Part shown: in pieces, positions 35,826-43,074 of the stretch
Layout: each line of letters begins with the position of its first letter
Numbering within the stretch: position 1 is the stretch's first letter
From: Candidatus Gastranaerophilales bacterium
Lineage (GTDB): Bacteria > Cyanobacteriota > Vampirovibrionia > Gastranaerophilales > Gastranaerophilaceae
Direction of reading: 5' to 3'
DNA length: 64,000 nt
Assembly: GCA_017415185.1 (NCBI GenBank)
Contig: JAFQHZ010000039.1
Span: forward strand, 30,333-94,332
Made by a program: the position numbers and the translations under genes
The notes under the pieces: model-generated
Seen by the model: the letters and a program-made list of their open reading frames with translations, nothing else
Told to the model about the DNA's origin: nothing
Databases searched by the model: none

Positions 35826-37244
35826 TTGGAATTTAGCGAATTAATAAATTTAGCACAAAACAGAAAAAATGATTTTTTTGAAATGCAAAAATTAGGACTT
35901 CATTGCAACAGCGGAGAATTTATCCCAGCAGGAGTTCATTATCCTCCAATTACTCATTATCCAGATATTGAATATAAAAAAATGTATGAAAATTATATTC
36001 CGCCAAAAGATGGCCTAATTGATTTATATGTTCATTTTCCGTTTTGCTCAAAATGTTGCATTTTTTGCCATTATCCATCCCAATATAACGACTCAAAAGA
36101 AAATAAAGACAAATATTTAAATGCACTAGAAAAAGAATTTCAAATTAGTCTAAACAATCTTGGCTTAAAACAATTTAAAACACGCTCAATTCTCATCGGC
36201 GGAGGAACTCCGACAGATTTATCCTCAAAACAATTAGAAAAATTTTTAAAATTTTTCACAAAATATACAGATTTATCAAACAATCCTCAATTTAATTATG
36301 ACGTTTCTCCACACACGCTAATTGGAAACGAAGGACTAGAGCGCTTAAAAATATTAAAAGACTACGGCGTAAACAGGCTCACCATTGGTGTTCAGTCTAT
36401 GGATGATAATGTTTTAAAAATTATGAATCGTCCGCATGATAAAATTCAAGCCATTGAATCAATTGAAAATTCAATGAATATGGGCTTTCAAACAAATATT
36501 GAGTTCATTTATGGTCATCCAGGACAAACATTAGAAAGTTGGTATGAAGAATTAAAGCAAATTGTTCAAATTGAAACCCACGAATACCAGTTTTATAGAT
36601 TAAAAATCGACGCTTATGGAGATCAGCAAGGAAACATTAAGCAATTTAAAAATAATCATTCTTCCTTGTTTCCAAAACCGCAAGATACAATAATGATGAA
36701 ACAAATGGTTTTTGATTATTTAAAAACTTTTGGGATTCAAGAAAACCTTAGAAGGGTTTTTACTAAAGATAAAAAATATATTTCTAAATATGCATATAAC
36801 CAATGCTGTATGCAATATGACCAAATTGGGCTTGGTTTAACAGCTTTTTCTTCCCTGAGAGACAGATTTGTTTTAAACACTCAAAATCTCAACGAGTACT
36901 ATTCAAGAATTGAAAACAATTTGCTGCCATTTAATAGGGGTTATGTGAGAGACAAAATTGCACAACAAAGATGGGCAATCATTTTACCTTTAAAAAATTG
37001 GAATATATCAAAAAACAGATTCCAACAAACAACAGGAGAAAAAATTGAAAACACCCAATTCTATCCAATCATCCAAAAATTAAAAGAATACGATTTAATT
37101 AATGAGGACGATAGAAAAATTTTCCTTACAGCAAAGGGTGGCTTTTTCTCCGATGAAGTTGTTGGTCTGTTTTATGAAAAAAAATTCATTCCAAAACCAA
37201 AAGAATTTTTCAACGAAGGACCTTTAAATCCATATTTGATTTAA
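35826..37244 (+). CDS. Radical SAM enzyme, HemN/HemW-like
   Basis: 472 aa, starting at TTG with GGAG in the end of the transporter gene. LYVHFPFCSKCCIFCHYPS carries the CxxxCxxC cluster motif. SILIGGGTPTDLSSKQL and NRLTIGVQSMDDNVLKIMNR are the SAM-binding and HemN-type segments; GHPGQTLESW follows. The C-terminal third fits the HemN_C region. Oxygen-independent coproporphyrinogen oxidases and HemW haem chaperones share this layout, and the sequence alone does not decide. No other haem gene is nearby. Its stop overlaps the opposite gene by 4 bp. Confidence 0.8.
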   Translation: MEFSELINLAQNRKNDFFEMQKLGLHCNSGEFIPAGVHYPPITHYPDIEYKKMYENYIPPKDGLIDLYVHFPFCSKCCIFCHYPSQYNDSKENKDKYLNALEKEFQISLNNLGLKQFKTRSILIGGGTPTDLSSKQLEKFLKFFTKYTDLSNNPQFNYDVSPHTLIGNEGLERLKILKDYGVNRLTIGVQSMDDNVLKIMNRPHDKIQAIESIENSMNMGFQTNIEFIYGHPGQTLESWYEELKQIVQIETHEYQFYRLKIDAYGDQQGNIKQFKNNHSSLFPKPQDTIMMKQMVFDYLKTFGIQENLRRVFTKDKKYISKYAYNQCCMQYDQIGLGLTAFSSLRDRFVLNTQNLNEYYSRIENNLLPFNRGYVRDKIAQQRWAIILPLKNWNISKNRFQQTTGEKIENTQFYPIIQKLKEYDLINEDDRKIFLTAKGGFFSDEVVGLFYEKKFIPKPKEFFNEGPLNPYLI

Positions 37245-37546
37245 TTAATCTTTTCATCAAATTGATTATATATAGCCAATTCGCCGCCTGGCTCTTGTTT
37301 GTATGCATTTCTTTGTTTGCCTTGGCTATCATATACAATCACTTTTCCGCCTGGATTCTTTTTGAAATAACCAATTAAAAAACCATATTTATCAAACATG
37401 TAGGTAAATCTTCCTTTATGAACATAAATTGGTCTATCTTGATAAACATCAACAGAAACCCTTTTGTCGTATTGTTGCATAATTTCTGCTGCTTGAATAG
37501 AAGAACAAGTAATCAATAATGTCATTAATAATGCGAATTTTTTCAT
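37241..37546 (-). CDS. Small secreted protein with YDxxG repeats
   Basis: 101 aa from the ATG that follows AAGGTGG. The first 20 residues are a signal peptide (KKFALLMTLLITCSSIQAAE). The mature part has short repeats built on an aromatic-Asp/Asn core followed by Gly, Lys and Tyr: YMFDKYGFLIGYFKK, VIVYDSQGKQRNAYKQ, LAIYNQFDEKIN. The same core is repeated in the adjacent gene at 37574, so the two are paralogs in origin. Likely periplasmic or surface. Function unknown. Confidence 0.7.
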   Translation of the reverse strand: MKKFALLMTLLITCSSIQAAEIMQQYDKRVSVDVYQDRPIYVHKGRFTYMFDKYGFLIGYFKKNPGGKVIVYDSQGKQRNAYKQEPGGELAIYNQFDEKIN

Positions 37547-37573
37547 TTCCAACCACCTTTTTATAATAATTTA

Positions 37574-37996
37574 TTAATATTTTTTTAAAGTTCTAATTTT
37601 TCTTCCATATTTATCATATTCTACAACTTTTCCATTTTGCTGTTTTTTATATGAGCCTGTTTTTCTTCCGTATTTGTCATAGACATTTGTTGTAGAGCCT
37701 GTTGTTTTATATGTTGCTTGTTTTCTGCCATTTTTATCATATTTGGTTGTAGTTGAGCCAGATTTTTTATATGTTGCGGCTTTTGAACCATATTTATTAT
37801 ATTTTGTTATTTTATTTCCTTGTTTTTTATAAGTGGATTGTTTTTGACCATATTTATTGTATTTTACAGTTGTTGTTGCGCTAGTTCGATATGTTGCATT
37901 TTTTGAACCATATTTATCATACGAATTAATTGTTGCTGCAAAAACTGAAGCAGACAAAAATAAAACTGTTAAAATTGAAGCTATTAATTTTCTCAT
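37574..37996 (-). CDS. Secreted tandem-repeat protein (YDKYG repeats)
   Basis: 140 aa; the ATG at 37996 is chosen because a clean signal peptide (RKLIASILTVLFLSASVFAA) starts there. The mature part is six or so tandem copies of a unit of about 18-20 residues with the pattern YDKYGxKxATYKxxGxxTT, very rich in Lys, Tyr and Thr and strongly basic. Such units resemble short YD/RHS-type beta repeats. The gene continues 35 bp after the small membrane protein gene and precedes its shorter paralog. Secreted or surface repeat protein of unknown role. Confidence 0.75.
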   Translation of the reverse strand: MRKLIASILTVLFLSASVFAATINSYDKYGSKNATYRTSATTTVKYNKYGQKQSTYKKQGNKITKYNKYGSKAATYKKSGSTTTKYDKNGRKQATYKTTGSTTNVYDKYGRKTGSYKKQQNGKVVEYDKYGRKIRTLKKY

Positions 37997-38031
37997 ATTA
38001 TTTAGAACGAAATTAAATTTTATTTGTTCAT

Positions 38032-38223
38032 TTATTTGAAAAAATTTATGCAATAAATTATAAAACCACCAATTACACCAAGAATAATCAAAAGTGCAAC
38101 AAGAAAACAAAGAACATCTTTTAACCATCCATCAGGCAAAAGACAAGCTATGATTATCAATACGATGATAATTTTAACCAATGGGATTGATAATAAACAA
38201 AGTATTGAAATTAAATCTTTCAT
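38032..38223 (-). CDS. Small membrane protein, two helices
   Basis: 63 aa. Residues about 3-27 and 38-62 are hydrophobic helices separated by a short turn with PDGWLKD. A longer reading starting 69 bp upstream would run through a perfect TATAAT, so the later ATG is preferred. No Shine-Dalgarno sequence. The TATAAT box ends 6 bases before the ATG. Function unknown; it may be cotranscribed with the repeat proteins. Confidence 0.5.
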   Translation of the reverse strand: MKDLISILCLLSIPLVKIIIVLIIIACLLPDGWLKDVLCFLVALLIILGVIGGFIIYCINFFK

Positions 38224-38229
38224 AGAAAA

Positions 38230-38235
38230 ATTATA
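38230..38235 (-). promoter_or_regulatory. -10 box 6 bases before an ATG (leaderless candidate)
   Basis: TATAAT on the minus strand, then TTTTCT, then the ATG of the small membrane protein. Transcription would start at or next to the A of the start codon. Confidence 0.5.
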
Positions 38236-38371
38236 CAATAAAAACTTCAAACTCTTTATGAGTAAATATTCAACTTTTAGTTTTAAATGCATAAAAAATA
38301 TATAAAGATTATAGCAATTTTTTAAAAAAGAATGTTTTTAAATATGTATAAAATAATAAGAGGATTTCAAA

Positions 38372-38764
38372 ATGGATTTTTCTAACGTTACCGGACTTAG
38401 TGTCAGCATTAAACCAGGACAAGAAGAACAAAAATTTGGAGACATGTTTAATGAATATGCAGCTTCAGGCATGAGCTTATTTTCTCCTTCAGACCAACTA
38501 AGTATAGGCGAATTAGAAAATGCTTTAAGCGATAATTTTACAATCAACATCACAACCGAAAATGGTGAAGAAGCATTGCCTTCAGGCGTTTCTGCGGCCG
38601 CAATTTTTGGCTTCATAAATACCGATATGGATATAGCTATATCCACAGAAGAAATGGACGCTTTCTTGGAAGGTAGCGAATATGATTATGCTGATTTAGC
38701 TGAAATGAATTTAGAAGATGCAGTTAATACTATACTTAATGTTGGAATGAGTAAATTTCAATAA
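38372..38764 (+). CDS. Small acidic protein with EF-hand-like loops
   Basis: 130 aa, acidic, without signal peptide or membrane segment. FINTDMDIAISTEEMDAFL has the spacing of a calcium-binding EF-hand loop (acidic or polar residues at loop positions 1, 3, 5 and 12, Ile at 8). SPSDQLSIGELENAL is a weaker second loop. The Gly at loop position 6 is missing in both. AGAGG precedes the ATG. A terminator follows. Unknown function. Confidence 0.6.
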   Translation: MDFSNVTGLSVSIKPGQEEQKFGDMFNEYAASGMSLFSPSDQLSIGELENALSDNFTINITTENGEEALPSGVSAAAIFGFINTDMDIAISTEEMDAFLEGSEYDYADLAEMNLEDAVNTILNVGMSKFQ

Positions 38765-38786
38765 TCTTAAATAAATAAACATTAAA

Positions 38787-38811
38787 AAAGCGCCTTATGG
38801 CGCTTTATTTA
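38787..38811 (+). terminator. Terminator after the acidic EF-hand-like gene
   Basis: Stem AAAGCGCC / GGCGCTTT with loop TTAT, followed by ATTTAT. It also separates this gene from the opposite tRNA gene. Confidence 0.8.
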
Positions 38812-38813
38812 TA

Positions 38814-38889
38814 TGGTACCCCCAAGGGAATTCGAATCCCTGTCTACACCGTGAAAGGGTGTTGTCCTAGGCCTCTAGACGATGGGGGC
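38814..38889 (-). tRNA. trnE: tRNA-Glu (anticodon UUC)
   Basis: 76 nt on the minus strand with CCA encoded. All four arms can be drawn: acceptor GCCCCCA / TGGGGGT (first pair G-U), a D arm with TCTAGAGGCCTAGGA, an anticodon stem-loop whose loop is CTTTCAC with anticodon TTC, and a T arm with GTTCGAA-like ATTCGAA. It resembles cyanobacterial tRNA-Glu. It starts only 6 bases after the stop codon of the gene at 38896-39495, in the same direction, so it is probably processed from that mRNA. Confidence 0.95.
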
Positions 38890-38895
38890 GCAAGG

Positions 38896-39495
38896 TTATT
38901 TCTTTTCTGAGAAAACAAACAATCCAATGATATCGTTCAATTTATTCAATTGTTTTTGATAGCTTGCTGCTTGTTTTTCAAGAGTTCTGATATTGCTTTT
39001 GTATTCTTGGATTGTATAATTGCAATCTTTAATTGAGCTATTCAAGCAATCTCTAACTCTTTGAGCATCTTGAAGAACTGTTTTCATTGGAATTCCAAGA
39101 GCTTCAATTGTTTGGCGGATAATTTGTGCGCCAGTTTGTCTTGGAACACCAGTTGGAAGCTGAGAAATCAATCTTTTTAAAACATTGATATTGTTTGGCA
39201 TTTCAAATTCTTCAATGTCATCATCATTTTCAATTGACAACTTCATATCAGGATTTGGTGTGATTTCTTCTTCGTTCACAGAAAATACCGGTGTATATTC
39301 CTTTGAATTTTGACCAAAATCAAACGCATCAACATCAGAAACATCTTCAAGAGAATCTAAAGAAATGTCGTCTGAATCAGTAAATTCTTCGCTTAAATTT
39401 TCATTGTTCAACTCGTCAGCTGATTCAAAGTCTTGTTGCTTAAGCGCGTCAACTATTTTTTTACCCATATTTTTTGGTAATTCGTTTTCTTGCAT
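38896..39495 (-). CDS. Acidic protein with C-terminal coiled coil
   Basis: 199 aa. Residues 20-95 are very acidic and probably disordered. Residues 100-130 form a well-defined helical block (INVLKRLISQLPTGVPRQTG, then IIRQTIEALGIPMKT). Residues 135-190 are a coiled coil. AGGAG precedes the ATG. The block looks like a conserved domain but I do not recognise it; the overall layout recalls cell-division or adaptor proteins of the DivIVA kind only in general form. It lies immediately upstream of tRNA-Glu. Confidence 0.65.
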   Translation of the reverse strand: MQENELPKNMGKKIVDALKQQDFESADELNNENLSEEFTDSDDISLDSLEDVSDVDAFDFGQNSKEYTPVFSVNEEEITPNPDMKLSIENDDDIEEFEMPNNINVLKRLISQLPTGVPRQTGAQIIRQTIEALGIPMKTVLQDAQRVRDCLNSSIKDCNYTIQEYKSNIRTLEKQAASYQKQLNKLNDIIGLFVFSEKK

Positions 39496-39622
39496 TTAGC
39501 AACTCCTTCTACTTGCCTCGACCGACTCTGTATTATTATAAAACCAAAAAAAAATATATTTGTCAAATTCATTTTTTAAATCGTCTTAAAATAAATTAAT
39601 ATAAAGTGTTTAAAATACTATT

Positions 39623-39976
39623 TCATAAAACTTTTAAAAAATTATCCTTCAGTTCTTCAAACGCTCCTTCAAGCTTAATCGTTATTTCAGACTCTTTCTC
39701 AAGACGCATTATCTCTTCATCAATCGCACCAAAATCAATTTCGTGGTTTAGAAAATTTAATACTTCTTTATTTTGATACAATTCTTTTCGCCATTTTGAC
39801 AATAATTTCGCTGCATATTTTTTATCAGCACTTATTTCATCAAAAGAAGAAAAAGCATATTTTAACAATACGTCTTTAGCATTTGCCCCTTTTGAAATTT
39901 CAAGCAAAATTTTTCTTTTTATTTTTTTTGAAAAGCGAACTCTTTGCCCGTCAAGATTTACGTCTTTTTTTTGCAT
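39623..39976 (-). CDS. Small basic protein with a helix-turn-helix-like region
   Basis: 117 aa. The first half (FSKKIKRKILLEISKGANAK then LLSKWRKELYQ) resembles the N-terminal helix-turn-helix of IS3-type transposase OrfA proteins, but no catalytic partner, inverted repeats or other mobile features are next to it. The C-terminal half is helical and acidic. No Shine-Dalgarno sequence. A promoter-like TGTTAAAAT ends 6 bases before the ATG. It could be a DNA-binding regulator. Confidence 0.5.
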   Translation of the reverse strand: MQKKDVNLDGQRVRFSKKIKRKILLEISKGANAKDVLLKYAFSSFDEISADKKYAAKLLSKWRKELYQNKEVLNFLNHEIDFGAIDEEIMRLEKESEITIKLEGAFEELKDNFLKVL

Positions 39977-39982
39977 ATAAAA

Positions 39983-39991
39983 ATTTTAACA
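39983..39991 (-). promoter_or_regulatory. Extended -10 box 6 bases before an ATG (leaderless candidate)
   Basis: On the minus strand TGT + TAAAAT, then TTTTAT, then the ATG of the helix-turn-helix-like gene. The box fits in the 17-bp gap after the GH77-like gene. Confidence 0.5.
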
Positions 39992-39993
39992 TT

Positions 39994-41991
39994 TTAGGCA
40001 ACTGTATTCAAATTTTTAATTTGTTCAAGCGTCATTTTTTCAATATTTAAATCAGCACGAGAAGAGTTATCAGCTTGTTCACGAGTATAAATTCCGCCTT
40101 TGTGTTTTAAATATGCGCTATATTTTTGTGCTGCTTCATAAAGATATTTATAACGTTCAGCTGTTCCATCCATTTCCATTCTAAAAGCTTTAACATCCGC
40201 AGCATTATAACCAACATTATCTTGCAAAGCTCTGTGATAATTTTCTTCATAATTTCGTTCTAATCTTGTTTTATAATCATGCGCAGGGTCATTTCCGTGA
40301 TAATCAATTTTTTCCATTCTTCCAAACAAATCTGTATGCATTATGAAAGAATGTTTAGCAAGGTCAATTTCCGCAAAACGACCTCTTGTATATTTTCTTA
40401 TATGTTCATTTCTATTGTTATCATCCTTAAAAAGTTTCCAACCTTCGCTATGACCATCTTGCGGACGTCTATTGAAAACTCTTTGTAGCGCTCCAACTTG
40501 CTTATCGGATTTTCTTTTATCCTTAGCACATCTTAAAACGCCTTCTTTATCGTGATTATTTGTCCCAATAATAAAATCATCATTTCCTAAGCCGATATTA
40601 TATTTGAAAAACGGCAAACTTCCCCAGCCAATATTAGCTTCGTCATTTTTTTCTTCTTCGGTTGTTAAAATTGCAAGCCCTTGAACCTTATCAAGCTTTT
40701 CTTTGTTTGCCCACAAATTAAAATCTGCACCATCGGCGTCGCATTCATACATCAATTTTCTTTGGTCAAAATCTTCGCCTTTAATTTCACGAGCAGTTTT
40801 TTCGATAAAATCTGTAATTTTTGTTCCAGCATCAAAACGAATCATTTGTTTATCGCCAAAATGATAAGAAGGATTCATATACGCCCAACCAACATCAAAA
40901 CGAATAGAATCAAAATTTATTAAATGATGAGCTAATTTTGCCCTGAATAATTTATGAGCAGGACTATTGCTTTTATTCACCAAATCATGATAATTAAGAG
41001 CATGAATTCCCCATCCAAGCTGTGCTGCTCTTCCCCATTTATCTTTCAAAAATGCATCAGGAAAAACTTGCTCTTCAACCCAAGAAAATGTTATTGCGCA
41101 ATCTCCAGCCAAATCCATTCCTAGAGAATTAATTTCTTCTTTAGCATCAGCCAAAGCTTTGTGAGATAAAAATTGTTTAAATTTAAAAAATTCAATTTCA
41201 TTTTTATATTTGGCTTTCAGCGCTTCATATTCTGGCATTTTTTTCATTCTAATGTTTATATCAGAATCAAATCCAACAAAAAAATCCGTCTTGGCAGTTG
41301 CCCAATCTTTTATATAGGGAAATAATGCCAATCTTGTATAAATATCATCATAATCAACTGGTTCTTTTTGGTTTTTAAATGCTTCAAATTCACTTCTTAA
41401 TGTTCTTAAATTTTCGTTTGGATTTTCATTATTTTTAAAATTTTCAAAAGCAATTCTTAAAGGCTCATTGATTGGATAACTTTCTTGATTTTGCCAACCA
41501 AGAGTTGTTTCAAAATCGGCAATATTTTGGTTTTTGCTTAATTTATTATGCTTTTGAACAAATTTATCTACTTCAACTTGAGGCAAAATTTTACCATATT
41601 TTTCACTTGTCAATTGTGATAAGTCGATTATATCTTCTCCGATTGTCAATGCGCTTCTTTGATATGCACCAGGATATCCTCCTTGATAGCCTTGTTTATC
41701 GGTTAATTGTCCCATTGGCATAAATTTAATCGCAGTTGCACCGCCATAAATTCGAGCCAATTCATACATTCTTATTGCCTCATTTGATGAGGGTTTACCA
41801 ATGCCTGTGTCGGTTTTTTCGTTTGATGGAATTGAAGGAGTATATATTTTCACAACTCTTATGCCGTCATCATGTCCTTGAATGTGCTTTAATTCCTGTA
41901 ACAAGCGCAAATATCTTTTTTCTTGTTTAGTAGATAGCGCGTCACCAAAACTTGGCGAAAAATTCCTTGTACCGACAGCATTAATTTTCAT
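39994..41991 (-). CDS. Divergent GH77-like 4-alpha-glucanotransferase
   Basis: 665 aa. The TIM-barrel pieces match MalQ/DPE1 in order: FLSHKALADAKEEINSLGMD with LAGDCAITF, LGWGIHALNYHDL, FDSIRFDVGWAY (Asp at the nucleophile position) and LMYECDADGADF (Glu at the acid/base position). The usual RIDHFRG and AEDLG wording is much altered, so substrate or activity may differ. The N-terminus MKINAVGTRNFSPSFGDALS resembles that of the deiminase-like gene at 31874. TGTTATAGT upstream is an extended -10, with GGGTG before the ATG. It would act on malto-oligosaccharides or glycogen; glgC lies 18 kb away. Confidence 0.7.
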   Translation of the reverse strand: MKINAVGTRNFSPSFGDALSTKQEKRYLRLLQELKHIQGHDDGIRVVKIYTPSIPSNEKTDTGIGKPSSNEAIRMYELARIYGGATAIKFMPMGQLTDKQGYQGGYPGAYQRSALTIGEDIIDLSQLTSEKYGKILPQVEVDKFVQKHNKLSKNQNIADFETTLGWQNQESYPINEPLRIAFENFKNNENPNENLRTLRSEFEAFKNQKEPVDYDDIYTRLALFPYIKDWATAKTDFFVGFDSDINIRMKKMPEYEALKAKYKNEIEFFKFKQFLSHKALADAKEEINSLGMDLAGDCAITFSWVEEQVFPDAFLKDKWGRAAQLGWGIHALNYHDLVNKSNSPAHKLFRAKLAHHLINFDSIRFDVGWAYMNPSYHFGDKQMIRFDAGTKITDFIEKTAREIKGEDFDQRKLMYECDADGADFNLWANKEKLDKVQGLAILTTEEEKNDEANIGWGSLPFFKYNIGLGNDDFIIGTNNHDKEGVLRCAKDKRKSDKQVGALQRVFNRRPQDGHSEGWKLFKDDNNRNEHIRKYTRGRFAEIDLAKHSFIMHTDLFGRMEKIDYHGNDPAHDYKTRLERNYEENYHRALQDNVGYNAADVKAFRMEMDGTAERYKYLYEAAQKYSAYLKHKGGIYTREQADNSSRADLNIEKMTLEQIKNLNTVA

Positions 41992-42068
41992 TTAAACACC
42001 CATAAAACACTAGCACTATAACAAAACAAATGAATAGTGAAAATTGCCTCAATATAAAGAAATTTTAA

Positions 42069-42704
42069 TTATTCTTTATTGCCAGCTCTGCCGCCTGAAT
42101 AGATATATATAAAAGGCAAAATTTTATCCACAGGAACATAGTCTAATATTTTTTCAAAGCCAATTTTAATCGTCGCAACAATATCATCAAAATTTGCGAT
42201 TGAATCTTTGATTGTATATTTTCTATATGGTTCGCCTTCTTCTCGAGTTGCATTTGTAATTTTTGTAGCTAAAGCAGCACCAGAAGTCATTCCAATTATT
42301 GAAGCAACGATTTTCGTTGGAACATTATTCAGCATTTTAACATTTTTGCAAATTTCAAGCGCAGCGCTAACCATCAACATTGGAATAGAAATATTCATGA
42401 CTTGAAAACCTGCTTCTTTCCATTTTTTCTTTTTTTGTTCTTTTGTTGCACCAACAGAACCCGCCAAAACACCGCCGACATTAGCTCCGCCCGCCATTAA
42501 AAGCATTTCAGAAACATCATTTAAAGTTTTATATTTTGCTTTTGGCATTTTTTTGTTTGCCAAAATCGCAGCCCCAACACCAAGCGAAGAACCAATATAT
42601 GGAACAATCTGGTGTAAATGGCTTTTTTTATTTTCTACAACTTGCGCTTGCTGTGGCTTATTGTAGTATTTAAACTGACTAAATGGATTGTTTTCTACTA
42701 TCAT
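42069..42704 (-). CDS. Membrane protein of unknown function
   Basis: 211 aa. Four hydrophobic, glycine- and alanine-rich stretches are visible (about 33-50, 65-85, 98-118 and 127-145), the last around KIVASIIGMTSGAALATK. The N-terminus (MIVENNPFSQFKYYN) has no signal peptide and the C-terminal third is soluble. No known motif. It is located between rubredoxin and the GH77-like gene on the same strand. Confidence 0.6.
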   Translation of the reverse strand: MIVENNPFSQFKYYNKPQQAQVVENKKSHLHQIVPYIGSSLGVGAAILANKKMPKAKYKTLNDVSEMLLMAGGANVGGVLAGSVGATKEQKKKKWKEAGFQVMNISIPMLMVSAALEICKNVKMLNNVPTKIVASIIGMTSGAALATKITNATREEGEPYRKYTIKDSIANFDDIVATIKIGFEKILDYVPVDKILPFIYIYSGGRAGNKE

Positions 42705-42767
42705 GATTGATTGCCATAGAATATTATCTCAAAAAAATATTTTTTTGAAAGCATTTTTTATTTCTTT

Positions 42768-42908
42768 TTAGTCTAATTCTTTAAAGTCTTCCTTTCCAGC
42801 TTGGCATAAAGGACAAACCCAATCAGAAGGCAATTGTTCAAAAGGTATGTTTTTATTTTCTTGCGGATGATAAATATAACCGCAAACTACACATAAATAA
42901 TCGTTCAT
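42768..42908 (-). CDS. Rubredoxin, short form
   Basis: 46 aa from the ATG after AAAGGAG. One-iron electron carrier with the two knuckles CVVCGYIYHP and PSDWVCPLCQAGKEDF. It is about seven residues shorter than common rubredoxins because the loop between the Cys pairs is shortened. The aromatic residues of the core are kept. Suggests an anaerobic or oxygen-detoxifying electron pathway; no partner reductase is in the window. Confidence 0.9.
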   Translation of the reverse strand: MNDYLCVVCGYIYHPQENKNIPFEQLPSDWVCPLCQAGKEDFKELD

Positions 42909-43074
42909 TTTTTTCTCCTTTTTTATTAAAAAAATAGATTCTAATTTAAAAAAAATTAAGCTCACAGAAGGCTAATCCAAGTTTACAAAACTTAATATTA
43001 AAATTATTTAAAGCAATTTTTATCTCAAAAAAAACTTTATTACCATATAGGGGATTTATATTTAAGGGGGATAA

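Noticed and set aside
37580..37960. Regularly spaced repeats that could suggest a CRISPR array
   Set aside because: The repeat is in frame, degenerate, lacks unique spacers and is fully explained as the coding repeat of the YDKYG protein.
39623..39976. Possible insertion sequence OrfA
   Set aside because: The helix-turn-helix region is suggestive, but there is no OrfB, no terminal inverted repeats and no target duplication around it.
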